A stretch of DNA of 64,000 nucleotides from Conexibacter sp. DBS9H8 (GCF_023330685.1 NZ_CP097128.1:2666001-2730000); one strand, 5' to 3'; shown: positions 44,196 through 53,062, counted from the first letter of the stretch. The notes: a model not told the origin generated them from the sequence alone. A program made the numbers and translations.

Positions 44196-44323
44196 GGCGG
44201 AGGGGCTCCTTCTCTGAGATGACGGACGGGACGGACGGAACGCGCTCCGCCCCAACCTGGACGCCGCTCAGTGTCGGGGCCCTCGGATGGGGCCGTGTTG
44301 CCGAGATGTAATTCAGGGCGCCC

Positions 44324-47300
44324 TTATTCGCCGGCCGGCAGCGGCGCCGGGGACTCCGGCGCCGAGGCGGCGGACGCGGCCGGCCCGGCTTCTGACCCGA
44401 CTCGCCCGAACAGGCGCGCGTGGGCGGCCGGGGTGAGCGGGCGGTAGACGCTCGCGAGCCGATCGAGATACCACGCCGGGCGCGTCCCCTCGGCCGGCAC
44501 GGGCACCCCCTTCTGGCGCAGGGGTCCGGTGTCCGGGCGGTACCAGGTGGTGACGGGGATCTCGGCGACGACACAGACGACGTCGGGACGCTGGGCGGGC
44601 GGGACCGGCGCGAGCGCAGCGGTGAGGTCGCGCTGCTGCAGCTCCCGCCCGTCCTGAAGGGTGACCGCGGCAACGGCGATCTCGGAGCCATCTCCGGATC
44701 CGCGCGCCCCGATACCGACCGCGACGGCGAGATCGACGGGCGGGAGGGCGTTGAGGGCCCGCACGATCGGGGAACGGAACACCGGACCACGGTCGGTGGC
44801 GATCACGTCGTTGATTCCGTCCATCCGCCAGTAGTCGCCGTCGGCATCCCGCTGGAACAGGTCGCCGGTCTCGATCCAGGCGTCACCACGCTCGAACACG
44901 CCGCGCAGGACGCCGCTGTCGTGAGCCTGCCCGGGCGCGGCCCGGGCGAGCAGCATCCCGGTCTCATGCGGGGCGGCGGGCCGGACGAACCCGCGGATAT
45001 CGAGCGCATAATCGCCCGTGCTGGGGTCATAGGCGCCGATCCGGACCTCGGCGGAACCCGGCAGCGGACGCCCCATCGCCCCCGGCTTGGCGCCGGACAG
45101 GTTGACGAGGATCGCGCCCGCCTCGGTCGCCGCGTAGAACTCGAGCACCCGGGCAGGCCGGAAGCGACTCTGGGTTCGCTGCCAGAGGCCGGTCGGCATC
45201 CCGGAGCCGATGAACAGGCGCAGGGAGTGGTGGCGCTCGCCCGGGTTCTCGGGCGCGTTGACGAGTTCGCGCACCATCGTCCACGTGTAGGAGGCGACGG
45301 TCACCCCGTAGCGGCGGACCTCCTCCCAGAAGGTCGCCGGGTCGAACTGGGTGGCGAGGGCGAGCCGAGCGCCGCCGGCGACCGCGCCGCCGATGGCGGT
45401 CATCACGCCGGAGGGGTGGTAGAGCGGGGTGACGCTGTAGACGGTGTCGGAAGAGCCGAGCGCCGCTGAGGAGGCGGTCCCGAATGCGCTCATCGCCCAC
45501 CGGCTGTTGGTGATCCGGTGCATCCGGATGTGAGGGCCCGCACCGGTGAAGACGATGAAGGCGAGATCCTTGGCCCGACCGGGGTCAGGCTGATACCACC
45601 CGGGCAGCGCGACCGCCTCCGGGTCGATCTGCTCCATGTCCGCGCTGAGGGGAACACCAAGGTCACGCGGACCGCCTCCGCCGCCGAGGACGAAGCTGTG
45701 AACCGTCGCCACCCCGGCGGCGAGCGGCGCTCGCTCCGGATCGGCGATGATCAGACGCAGGTCGGCGAGGGCGGCCTCCGCCGCGACGTCCCCGTCGGGG
45801 CGCAGCAGCACCGCGACCGCCCCGAGGCGGTTGATCGCGATCGCCAGCGCGAGCGCGCTCGGGCGGGAGGACATCAGCACCCCGACCCGCTCGCCGTGCC
45901 GGATCCCGATCGCGATCAGCCCGCGTACGACGTTGTCGATGCGCTCGTTGATGTCACGCGCCGTGTAGGCGCGATCACCGAACAGGAAGAAGATGTCGTT
46001 GGGGGACTTCTGGCGGCGCTCCTCGACGAGAGACCCGATCGAGATGCGCGTATTCGGCTCGATCTGGGCAAGTCGAGTGAGGCGCGGGAGCTGCCCGGCC
46101 GCCTCCCGGGTGATCTCGCTCACCGCGCCGACCGTGCGCTGGGTCGTGCGCAGCGCCTGGCGGACGATTCCCCCGGAGACACCACCGGCGAGCTCAAGGC
46201 CGTAGCCGACTCGCCCAGCGCCTCCGCTGAGGCGATCGGTGACCGTCGCGGGCGGATCGTCGCCGTCGGTGACCGGGACGATCGCCGCCGGCCGGTCGGC
46301 ATCACCGGCCCGCCAGCGGGCCCACTGGCTCACGACCGGCCAGCTTTCGGTGTTGGCAGTCTGACCGACGACGAGGCCGAAGTGACCGGCCTTGAGCGCG
46401 AGTTCGTAGACCTCCGCCCGCGGGGCCGCCCGGCGGATCGCACGCACCCCGGCCGCCGGAGCGATCTCGTCGACGGTGCCGACGACCGACAGGATCGGAC
46501 AACGGATGTCGGCGAGGCTGAGGAGGCGGTCCTCGATCACGAAGCCACCCTGGAGCATGCGGTTGTGGCTGATGAACTGCTCGAGGAAGTCGGCGAGGGC
46601 CGGACCGGGCCAGGCCACCCACCCATCCGCCTCAAGGAACCGGCGCTGCCCCTCCCGGGGCAGGAGCGCCTCGCGGTCGTGGAGACGCATGATGAATTCG
46701 ATCCGGTTGCGGATCGACTTGACCGGGTCGAGCAGCCGGAAGCCGGTCCGGCTCACCCACGCCGGCACCGCGGGAAGCAGTTCCCCGACGACCCGGTTGG
46801 TGAGGACCCCCGCTCCGATCGTCGCGAGCTGCTCGGGAAGCCCGAAGGGCATACCGAGCTGGGTGTCGACCGGCGAGCCGAACGTGATCAGCGAGGCGAT
46901 CCCGGCGTTCCGGCGGTAGGCGGCCACCTGATAGCAGAACATCCCACCCTGGGAATATCCGGCGAGATGAACGTCGTGTCCGGTCGCGGCCCGCACCTCA
47001 CTCACCGCGGCGTCGATCGCGAGAACGTGGTCAGTGAGGGTCCGTTCGAGCCCGCCCTCCTCTCGCTCGGGAGCCCCGAAGTCGACGAGCCACGGGTCGA
47101 CGCCGTGCTCGGCGAGCAGTGTGACCGCGCTCGTCTGGGTGGAGACGTCGTAGATCTCAGAAGCGAGCATCAGCGGCGGGACGAGCAGCACCGGCGGCAC
47201 GCCGGCCTTCTCGGCGTCCGGGTAGTAGCGGCGCAACCGAAACACGCGATGCTCGGAGACGACCTCATAGGGGGACGGGCGATCATCCGTGCTGAGGCCG

Positions 47301-47410
47301 CCAAAACGGGCGACCTCGAGGGCATTCTGTGCCGCGGCGCCGAGGCGCCCCACCGGCCGCGTGAGAGTCTGGGGAAGCAGTCGCATGGTTCGCACTACAT
47401 TCTCGGGCAT
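44324..47410 (-). CDS. Fusion of PhaC-like alpha/beta hydrolase and acyl-CoA synthetase
   Basis: About 1028 residues. The N-terminal hydrolase (about 40-365) has PPVLLVPPLMLASEIYDVS and the elbow DVHLAGYSQGGMFCYQVAAY (Ser nucleophile where PHA synthases have Cys) and a late His in LALKAGHFGLVVG. The C-terminal AMP-forming domain (about 450-960) has LAFIVFTGAGPHIRMHRITN in place of the usual Ser/Gly-rich P-loop, LEFYAATEAGAILVNLSG and ETGDLFQRDADGDYWRMDG. Mycobacteria have the same fusion (Rv1683, acyl-CoA synthase/lipase). It may release and activate fatty acids from stored lipid. ATG 47386 is an alternative start. Confidence 0.88.
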   Translation of the reverse strand: MPENVVRTMRLLPQTLTRPVGRLGAAAQNALEVARFGGLSTDDRPSPYEVVSEHRVFRLRRYYPDAEKAGVPPVLLVPPLMLASEIYDVSTQTSAVTLLAEHGVDPWLVDFGAPEREEGGLERTLTDHVLAIDAAVSEVRAATGHDVHLAGYSQGGMFCYQVAAYRRNAGIASLITFGSPVDTQLGMPFGLPEQLATIGAGVLTNRVVGELLPAVPAWVSRTGFRLLDPVKSIRNRIEFIMRLHDREALLPREGQRRFLEADGWVAWPGPALADFLEQFISHNRMLQGGFVIEDRLLSLADIRCPILSVVGTVDEIAPAAGVRAIRRAAPRAEVYELALKAGHFGLVVGQTANTESWPVVSQWARWRAGDADRPAAIVPVTDGDDPPATVTDRLSGGAGRVGYGLELAGGVSGGIVRQALRTTQRTVGAVSEITREAAGQLPRLTRLAQIEPNTRISIGSLVEERRQKSPNDIFFLFGDRAYTARDINERIDNVVRGLIAIGIRHGERVGVLMSSRPSALALAIAINRLGAVAVLLRPDGDVAAEAALADLRLIIADPERAPLAAGVATVHSFVLGGGGGPRDLGVPLSADMEQIDPEAVALPGWYQPDPGRAKDLAFIVFTGAGPHIRMHRITNSRWAMSAFGTASSAALGSSDTVYSVTPLYHPSGVMTAIGGAVAGGARLALATQFDPATFWEEVRRYGVTVASYTWTMVRELVNAPENPGERHHSLRLFIGSGMPTGLWQRTQSRFRPARVLEFYAATEAGAILVNLSGAKPGAMGRPLPGSAEVRIGAYDPSTGDYALDIRGFVRPAAPHETGMLLARAAPGQAHDSGVLRGVFERGDAWIETGDLFQRDADGDYWRMDGINDVIATDRGPVFRSPIVRALNALPPVDLAVAVGIGARGSGDGSEIAVAAVTLQDGRELQQRDLTAALAPVPPAQRPDVVCVVAEIPVTTWYRPDTGPLRQKGVPVPAEGTRPAWYLDRLASVYRPLTPAAHARLFGRVGSEAGPAASAASAPESPAPLPAGE

Positions 47411-48206
47411 GGGAGCTGACTTTGAGACGGTGACGCTGGAGAGCCGCGACGGAGTGGTGACGCTCACCCTCAACCGCCCCGAGGCCCTCAACGCATGGGA
47501 CGCCCAGCTCGGTCACGACCTCGCCGCCGCGCTCGCCGGGGTTGCGGCCGACCCGGAGGCGCGGGCGCTGCTCATCTGCGGGGCCGGGCGGGCGTTCTCC
47601 TCCGGGGCCGACCTGCGCAGCGAGATGCCGCTCACCGCGGACGGGAAGCCCGACCTGTACGGACGGCTGCACGACCTCTACAACCCGGTGATCCTCGCTG
47701 TCCGGCGCCTCGGCATCCCGGTGATCGCGGCGATCAACGGCGCCGCCGTCGGGGTCGGGGCCTCACTCGCACTCGCCTGTGACCTGATCGTCTGCGGCCA
47801 GTCCGCCTACTTCCTGCTCGCCTTCGCCAACATCGGGCTCAGCGTCGACGGCGGAGCCTCGACCCTGCTCGCGGGCCGGGTCGGCTACACGCGGGCGGTC
47901 GAGCTGGCGATGCTCGCGGACCGCCTGTCCGCCGCTGAGGCGCTCGGCTGGGGACTCGTCAACCGCGTCGTCCCCGACACGGAGCTCACCGACACTGCGA
48001 CGGCGCTCGCTCGCCGCCTGTCCGCCGGTCCGCCCGGCGCCTACGCGGCGATCAAGACGCTGCTTGACGACGCCTGCTTCCCGGGGCTCGAGCGCCAGCT
48101 CGAGCGCGAGGCGGTCCTCCAACAGGAGCGCGGGGAGTCAGCCGACTTCGTCGAGGGCGTGAGCGCGTTCCTGGAGCGCCGCCCCGCCCGCTTCCGCGGC
48201 GAATGA
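47409..48206 (+). CDS. Enoyl-CoA hydratase/isomerase family protein
   Basis: 265 residues from ATG 47409 (MGADFETVTLESRDGVVTL). The crotonase fold shows LTLNRPEALNAWDAQLG, the oxyanion loop GAGRAFSSGADLRSEMP and the second loop AAINGAAVGVGASLALACD, then FANIGLSVDGGASTLLAGRVG. The catalytic Glu positions of hydratases are not both evident (IGLSVDGG), so it may be an isomerase-like member. The ATG overlaps, head to head, the putative start of the divergent hydrolase/acyl-CoA synthetase. It is coupled by ATGA to the acetyltransferase gene downstream. Confidence 0.9.
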   Translation: MGADFETVTLESRDGVVTLTLNRPEALNAWDAQLGHDLAAALAGVAADPEARALLICGAGRAFSSGADLRSEMPLTADGKPDLYGRLHDLYNPVILAVRRLGIPVIAAINGAAVGVGASLALACDLIVCGQSAYFLLAFANIGLSVDGGASTLLAGRVGYTRAVELAMLADRLSAAEALGWGLVNRVVPDTELTDTATALARRLSAGPPGAYAAIKTLLDDACFPGLERQLEREAVLQQERGESADFVEGVSAFLERRPARFRGE

Positions 48207-48718
48207 GCCCGGTCCGGTCCGCCACGCCTGCGGACGTCGCTGAGATCCACGCGATGGTCGTCGAACTCGCCGAGTACGAGCGCGACCCCGACGCCGTTCG
48301 CGCGACGCCCGCCGACCTCCACGCGGCGCTGTTCGGCCCGCGCCCCGTCGCCGAGGCGATCATCGCCGAGCCGGCACCGTCTCACCGGCCCGCCGGTGCC
48401 CCTGCGATCGCCGGCCACGCCGTGTTCTACGAGACCTTCTCCACCTGGGAGGGACGGCCCGGCATCTGGCTCGAGGATCTCTACGTCCGCCCCGCCTACC
48501 GGGGCACCGGGCTCGGCGCCGCGCTGTTCTCCCATCTCGCCCGACTCGTGATCGCCCGCGAAGGCGCACGACTGGAGTGGGTCGCCCTCGACTGGAACAC
48601 ACCCGCGCTCGACTTCTACGAGCGCTTCGGCGCCCGCCGCTACGGGCAGTGGCCGCTGCACCGCCTCAGCGGCGCCGCGCTCGATGCCGCCGCCGAACCG
48701 CACCGGCCTGGGAAATAG
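48203..48718 (+). CDS. GNAT N-acetyltransferase, diamine/SAT1-like
   Basis: 171 residues, overlapping the crotonase stop (ATGA). The GNAT core includes SPVRSATPADVAEIHAMVVE, FYETFSTWEGRPGIWLEDLY, the acetyl-CoA P-loop VRPAYRGTGLGAALFSHLAR and the closing WNTPALDFYERFGARRYGQW. The STWEGRPGIWLEDLYV stretch is that of spermidine/spermine and thialysine N-acetyltransferases. Acetylation of a small amine is likely but unproven. A strong hairpin directly follows its stop. Confidence 0.9.
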   Translation: MSPVRSATPADVAEIHAMVVELAEYERDPDAVRATPADLHAALFGPRPVAEAIIAEPAPSHRPAGAPAIAGHAVFYETFSTWEGRPGIWLEDLYVRPAYRGTGLGAALFSHLARLVIAREGARLEWVALDWNTPALDFYERFGARRYGQWPLHRLSGAALDAAAEPHRPGK

Positions 48719-48744
48719 AGAGGCCCCGCAGAGCGGGGCCTCTC
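48718..48744. terminator. Strong bidirectional hairpin between acetyltransferase gene and rnpB
   Basis: GAGAGGCCCCGC (48718-48729) and GCGGGGCCTCTC (48733-48744) form a 12-bp perfect stem with a 3-base loop. It lies immediately after the acetyltransferase stop and 3 bases beyond the rnpB 3' end, so it can terminate both convergent transcripts; the rnpB side is followed by TATTTCC. Confidence 0.85.
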
Positions 48745-48747
48745 CTT

Positions 48748-49078
48748 AGCAGGCCTGTAAGCCGGATCCTGTCGTGAGCAATCATCCATCTCAAGCGGCC
48801 TACCCGGACCTTGGCGGGCAACCTACAAACGGTCCTGCTCGGCCTTGCATCAGGTGGGGTTTACCTGGCCGCCGCGTCACCGCGACGCCGGTGCGCTCTT
48901 ACCGCACCATTTCACCCTTACCGGCCCAGGACGCTGCAGCGGCCCCGGGCTTAGGCGGTGTTATTTCTGTGGCACTTTCCCGCGGGTTTCCCCGGGTCGG
49001 CGTTACCGACCACCTCGCCCTGTGATGTCCGGACTTTCCTCGAGGACGCGCAGCGTCCCCGCGACTGCTCAGCCTGCG
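48748..49078 (-). ncRNA. rnpB: RNase P RNA, bacterial type A
   Basis: Catalytic RNA that matures tRNA 5' ends. The minus-strand sequence contains the conserved blocks in order: GAGGAAAGTCCGGACATCAC (P4/CR I side), CACAGAAATAACACCGCC, GGTAAGGGTGAAATGGTGCG with GTAAGAGCGCACC, AGGTAAACCCCACC with GATGCAAGGCCGAG, and near the 3' end GATGATTGCTCACGACAG then ATCCGGCTTACAGGCCTGC. The termini pair as helix P1 (GCAGGC with GCCTGC). The 5' end was placed from the promoter and P1 and is good to a few bases. It is transcribed in the same direction as lexA. Confidence 0.95.
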
Positions 49079-49082
49079 CTGC

Positions 49083-49310
49083 TCAGCATAGCTCGGACCC
49101 ACACCCCGCACAACGCGCCGTCATCGGCCTCACCCCGCCGCGGACCGTCATCGCCGACCCGCAGACCGGACAGGGCACCGGGCGGTGGGCGGCGAGCGCC
49201 TCCCATCGCTCGAGGACGAGATCCTCAAGCGTACGCTCACCACCCACCGCCGTTCGCGCCCGCGCCTCTGACCAGAGGTCAAGCTGTCGGTCCACGGCAA
49301 GTGCCCCCAT
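49083..49310 (-). CDS. Small zinc-ribbon protein coupled to lexA
   Basis: 75 residues. The ATG shares one base with the lexA stop (TGATG), so it is translationally coupled. The N-terminal half is helical (VDRQLDLWSEARARTAVGGE, LEDLVLERWEALAAH). The C-terminal half holds two CxxC pairs (VPCPVCGSAMTVRGG and TARCAGCGSELC), a compact zinc-ribbon pattern. Its 3' end contains the rnpB promoter and stops just before the RNA. Co-expression with LexA suggests a damage-response role, but nothing else supports one. Confidence 0.65.
   Translation of the reverse strand: MGALAVDRQLDLWSEARARTAVGGERTLEDLVLERWEALAAHRPVPCPVCGSAMTVRGGVRPMTARCAGCGSELC
49085..49113 (-). promoter_or_regulatory. Sigma-70 promoter of rnpB
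   Basis: On the minus strand TTGTGC (49113-49108) and TATGCT (49090-49085) are separated by 17 bases and lie about 7 bases before the inferred 5' end of RNase P RNA. The promoter is inside the last codons of the small zinc-ribbon gene. Confidence 0.7.
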
Positions 49311-49933
49311 CAGAGACTCCGCATCAACCCGACGACCCGGCCGATCACCTGGACCTCCCGCGAGCGGATCGGCGCCATCGTCGCGTTCTCGGGTTGCAGG
49401 CGGATGTGGTCGGCCTCCTGGAAGAACCGCTTCACCGTCGCCTCCGACTCGCCGCCGACGAGGGCGACGACGATCTCACCGTCCCGGGCGCTCTCCTGAC
49501 GGCGGACGACGACGAGATCCCCGTCGAGAATGCCGGCGTCCCGCATCGACTCGCCGCGGATCCGCAGCAGGTACTCGCCCTCCCCGCCCCCCGCGACCTG
49601 CGGCGTCGGCACGTACTCCTCGATGTTCTCCTCCGCAAGCAGCGGCGCTCCCGCCGCCACCTGTCCCAGCAGCGGCAGGCCGGCCCCCGCCCCGCCGACC
49701 AGGCCACGCGCTCCCTCGACCGCCCGGTCGAGCAACTCAAGCGCCCGCGGCTTCGTCGGGTCACGGCGCAGCAACCCGAGCTTCTCGAGGTTGGCGAGGT
49801 GAGCGTGCACCGTCGAGGACGACGCAAGCCCGACCGCACGGCCGATGTCGCGGACCGTCGGCGGATAGCCGTTGTCCTCCGTGTAACGGCGGATGAACGA
49901 GAAGATCTCCTGCTGGCGTTTGGTGAGGTCCAC
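49310..49933 (-). CDS. lexA: SOS repressor LexA
   Basis: 207 residues from GTG 49933 with AAGGGGG upstream. N-terminal winged HTH: MDLTKRQQEIFSFIRRYTED and VGLASSSTVHAHLANLEKLG. The self-cleavage site is Ala94-Gly95 in GQVAAGAPLLAEE; the catalytic serine is Ser129 (IRGESMRDAGILDGD) and lysine Lys168 (ESEATVKRFF). It represses DNA-damage genes until RecA filaments trigger cleavage. An SOS box 40 bases upstream shows autoregulation. Confidence 0.97.
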   Translation of the reverse strand: MDLTKRQQEIFSFIRRYTEDNGYPPTVRDIGRAVGLASSSTVHAHLANLEKLGLLRRDPTKPRALELLDRAVEGARGLVGGAGAGLPLLGQVAAGAPLLAEENIEEYVPTPQVAGGGEGEYLLRIRGESMRDAGILDGDLVVVRRQESARDGEIVVALVGGESEATVKRFFQEADHIRLQPENATMAPIRSREVQVIGRVVGLMRSL

Positions 49934-49972
49934 CTCAGCGCCCCCTTTCGAGCCGCCGCGATCGCTGTGATC

Positions 49973-49986
49973 CGAACATGTGTTCG
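49973..49986. promoter_or_regulatory. LexA-binding SOS box
   Basis: CGAACATGTGTTCG is a perfect 14-bp palindrome of the Gram-positive/actinobacterial consensus CGAACNNNNGTTCG, located 40 bases upstream of the lexA start. It should bind LexA and repress lexA. The overlapping GTTCGAAC to its right extends the symmetry. Confidence 0.92.
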
Positions 49987-50041
49987 AACGATACTCGCAC
50001 CGCGGACGGAACCACGCACGCGGCTATACTCGCCGCCTCCA

Positions 50042-50126
<85 letters not shown>

Positions 50127-50139
50127 CTGGATGAGCACC

Positions 50140-50170
50140 GGGGGCTCCGCGACACAGGCGCGGGGCCCCC
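50140..50170 (+). terminator. Hairpin downstream of tRNA-Leu
   Basis: GGGGGCTCCGCG (50140-50151) pairs with CGCGGGGCCCCC (50159-50170) with one mismatch around a 7-base loop. It follows the tRNA by 13 bases and precedes the hydrolase gene, as expected for the tRNA terminator. Confidence 0.75.
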
Positions 50171-50197
50171 GCTCACTTTGGCGAACCGAGGAGCCTG

Positions 50198-51124
50198 ATG
50201 TCCACCGACACCGCAGACGTTGACCGCTTCTCCGCGACTCCCGACGGCCTGAGGATCTGCTTCCGCACCGACGGCGACCCCGGGAACGAGCCGATTCTCC
50301 TGATCGCCGGCCTCGGCCAACAGCTCATCTCCTGGCCCGCCGATTTCGTCGACGGGCTCGTCGACGCCGACTTCTTCGTCATCCGACACGACAACCGGGA
50401 CATCGGCCGCTCCGACCGAGTGCGCCTCCGCCCCCCCGTCCTCTGGCGCCAGATCCTCCGCCGCTTCCCGGCCGCCCAGTACACGCTCGCCGACATGGCC
50501 GCCGACAGCGTCGCCGTCCTCGACGCGCTCGAGGTGCCGCGCGCCCACGTCGTCGGGATGTCGATGGGCGGCATGATCGCCCAGACCATCGCCGCCCGCT
50601 ATCCGGACCGAACGGCGACGCTCACCTCGATCTTCTCCAACACCGGCCACCTGCACAACGGGTGGGTGCATCCGCGCGCCCTGCTCGCCGTCGCCTCGCC
50701 TCCCGCTCGTGAGCGTGAGGCGAACGCGAGCGCCTTCGTGGCAATGATGGCGATCATCGGCTCGGCGGGCTTCCCGCTCGATCGGGAGGAGCTGCGCGCG
50801 CTCGCCCTCGACGCCTATGACCGCGGCGACGGCGCCAACGCGCACCACGGCACGGCCCGTCAGATCGGTGCGATCTACAAAAGCGGCGACCGCACCGCGG
50901 AGCTCGCCGAAATCGCGGCCCCGACGCTTGTCATCCACGGCGACCGCGACCGCATGGTCCACCCCAGCGGCGGCCGGGCGACGGCGCGCGCGATCCCTGG
51001 CGCCCGGCTGGTGACGATTCCCGGCATGGGACACGAGCTGCCCCGTCGCGCCCGCCCCCGACTGATCGAGCTCATCTCCGACCACGTCCACCAGTCGCCC
51101 GCGGACCCGGCAGCCCGCCGGTGA
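50198..51124 (+). CDS. Alpha/beta-fold hydrolase
   Basis: 308 residues. The sequence shows ILLIAGLGQQLISWPADFV, RHDNRDIGRSDRV, the elbow VVGMSMGGMIAQTIAARYPD (Ser nucleophile in GMSMGG), acid strand TLVIHGDRDRMVHPSGG and catalytic His in TIPGMGHELPR. The triad is complete. It is clearly paralogous to the hydrolase at 36926-37813 (same DNRD.G.S and MSMGG/ASMGG segments), in the RdmC/esterase-like group. Convergent with the acyl-CoA dehydrogenase, with a strong hairpin between. Confidence 0.9.
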   Translation: MSTDTADVDRFSATPDGLRICFRTDGDPGNEPILLIAGLGQQLISWPADFVDGLVDADFFVIRHDNRDIGRSDRVRLRPPVLWRQILRRFPAAQYTLADMAADSVAVLDALEVPRAHVVGMSMGGMIAQTIAARYPDRTATLTSIFSNTGHLHNGWVHPRALLAVASPPAREREANASAFVAMMAIIGSAGFPLDREELRALALDAYDRGDGANAHHGTARQIGAIYKSGDRTAELAEIAAPTLVIHGDRDRMVHPSGGRATARAIPGARLVTIPGMGHELPRRARPRLIELISDHVHQSPADPAARR

Positions 51125-51132
51125 CGCCAGAC

Positions 51133-51162
51133 GGTGGGCCGGCCTCACAGGGCCGGCCCACC
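51133..51162. terminator. Bidirectional hairpin between convergent genes
   Basis: GGTGGGCCGGCC (51133-51144) and GGCCGGCCCACC (51151-51162) form a 12-bp perfect stem with a 6-base loop, between the hydrolase stop and the convergent acyl-CoA dehydrogenase stop. Confidence 0.85.
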
Positions 51163-51184
51163 GCCACAGCGCACGACACTGAGC

Positions 51185-53062
51185 TCAGACGGCCTCGGAT
51201 CCGAGCAGCGGCCCCTCACCCGACGGGTCCATGATGCCGTCCTCGAGCCACAGGTAGCGACCTGAGAGGACGCCCTTGGCGCCGGCCTTGTTCCCGTCAT
51301 CGGTGTTCGTCCACAGCTCGTGGAAGAGCGTGTCGGCCCGGTGGCGTGCCTGGTGGGCGAACAGGTCGGCGAGCTCGATGGCCTCCTGCTTGCGCTCTGG
51401 GTGCTCGCGCCCGATCGTGTCCGCGTAGGCGACTGCCGCGGCGATCGCGAACAGCTCCGCGCCGATGTCGACGATCCGTCCGAGGTAGGCCTGGCGGTAC
51501 TCGAGCGCCGCCTGATAGCGCCCCATCCCGTAGAAGGTCTGGCGGGCGAGGCGCCGCGAACCACGCTCGACGTAGCGCAGATGCTTGGCGAGAGGACCGA
51601 ACTCGCTGAAGGAGGACGGGTTGTACCCCTCTCCCGAGGCGAGCTTGGGCAGCCACTTGGCGTAGAAGGCCGCGGCGGCCTTCGCGGACTTGGCCTTCTC
51701 CGACAGCCCGGTCTCCGGGTCGAGGATGTCACCGGCGACGGCGAGGTGCTGGTCGACGGCCTCACGGGCGATCAGCAGGTGCATGATCTCCGTCGACCCC
51801 TCGAAGGTGCGGTTTATCCGCATGTCCCGGAACACCTGCTCGACCGGGACCGGCTTCTCCCCGCGGGCCTTGAGCGAAGCCGCCGTCTCATAGCCACGAC
51901 CACCGCGAATCTGGACGAGCTCGTCGATCACCTTCCAGCCGAGCTCGGATCCGTACAGCTTGGCGATCGCCGCCTCGATGCGGATGTCGTTGGACTTGTT
52001 GTCCGCGAGCCGAGAGGCGACGTCGAGCATCGCCTCGAGACCGAAGGCCGACCCGGCGATGAAGGCGAGCTTCTGAGCGACCGCGTCATGCTGGCCGACC
52101 GGGCGCCCCCACTGGTTCCGCTCGTTGCCCCATTCCCGACCGATCTTCGTCGCCCACTTGGAGACGCCGACACAGATCGCGGGCAGCGCGAGCCGACCGG
52201 TGTTGAGGGTGGAGAGGGCGATCTTGAGCCCGTCTCCCTCACGTCCGACGAGGGCGTCGGCGGGGACGAACACATCGGTGAGCTCGGTCACCGAGTTCTC
52301 GATCCCGCGCAGCCCCATGAACGCGTTGCGGGTCAGCACCTTGACCCCGTCGGTGTCGGTCGGCAGGATGAAGGCCGAGATGCCGCCCTTGTGGCCTTCG
52401 ATGCCCTTGGGCACCTTCGCCATCACGACGACAACGTCGGCGATCACGCCGTTGGTCGCCCACAGCTTCTTGCCGTTGAGCCGGTAGCCGCCCTCGACCG
52501 GGGTCGCGATCGTCCCGAGCCGGGCCGGGTCCGATCCGACGTCGGGCTCGGTCAGCAGGAACGCGGAGATGTGGTCGGTGGCGACCTTGGGCAGCCACTC
52601 ACGCTTCTGGGCCTCGTTCCCGAACATCCGCAGCGGCTCGGCGAGACCGATCGACTGATGGGCCGACAGGAGGGTCGCCAGCGCCGAATGCCAGACCCCG
52701 ACGAGCGCAAGCGCCTTGTTGTAGTAGACCTGGCTGAGCCCAAGCCCGCCGTACTCCTCGGCGACCTTCATGCCGAGCGCACCGATCTTCTTGAGGCCGT
52801 CGATGACGTGGTCGGGGATCTTCGCATCGCGCTCGATCTCGAGCGGGTCCACCGACGAGGCGAGGAACTCGCGGAGGGTCGCAAGGAACCGCTCGCCCTT
52901 CTCGACGGCGGCCGGGTCGAGCCGGGGCTGGGGGTGAATGAGGTCAAAGCGGAAGTTGCCGAGATACATCTCCTTGCCGAAGCTCGGCAGCTTCCAGTCC
53001 GCTTCACGGGCCGCCTCGGCGACCTCACGGGCTTCCTTCTCCGATACGTGCGTAGCGCTCAT
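51185..53062 (-). CDS. Acyl-CoA dehydrogenase, large (VLCAD/ACAD9-like) form
   Basis: 625 residues from ATG 53062 with GGGAGAA upstream. The ACAD core (about 80-440) shows MKVAEEYGGLGLSQVYYNKA, AFLLTEPDVGSDPARLGT, the FAD/substrate segment LNGKKLWATNGVIADVVVVM and the catalytic-Glu segment INRTFEGSTEIMHLLIAREA. A further helical domain of about 170 residues follows, as in the homodimeric very-long-chain type. It oxidises acyl-CoA to trans-2-enoyl-CoA, passing electrons to ETF. In this window it is the only candidate for a methylsuccinyl-CoA dehydrogenase, but the form looks more like a long-chain enzyme. Confidence 0.92.
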   Translation of the reverse strand: MSATHVSEKEAREVAEAAREADWKLPSFGKEMYLGNFRFDLIHPQPRLDPAAVEKGERFLATLREFLASSVDPLEIERDAKIPDHVIDGLKKIGALGMKVAEEYGGLGLSQVYYNKALALVGVWHSALATLLSAHQSIGLAEPLRMFGNEAQKREWLPKVATDHISAFLLTEPDVGSDPARLGTIATPVEGGYRLNGKKLWATNGVIADVVVVMAKVPKGIEGHKGGISAFILPTDTDGVKVLTRNAFMGLRGIENSVTELTDVFVPADALVGREGDGLKIALSTLNTGRLALPAICVGVSKWATKIGREWGNERNQWGRPVGQHDAVAQKLAFIAGSAFGLEAMLDVASRLADNKSNDIRIEAAIAKLYGSELGWKVIDELVQIRGGRGYETAASLKARGEKPVPVEQVFRDMRINRTFEGSTEIMHLLIAREAVDQHLAVAGDILDPETGLSEKAKSAKAAAAFYAKWLPKLASGEGYNPSSFSEFGPLAKHLRYVERGSRRLARQTFYGMGRYQAALEYRQAYLGRIVDIGAELFAIAAAVAYADTIGREHPERKQEAIELADLFAHQARHRADTLFHELWTNTDDGNKAGAKGVLSGRYLWLEDGIMDPSGEGPLLGSEAV

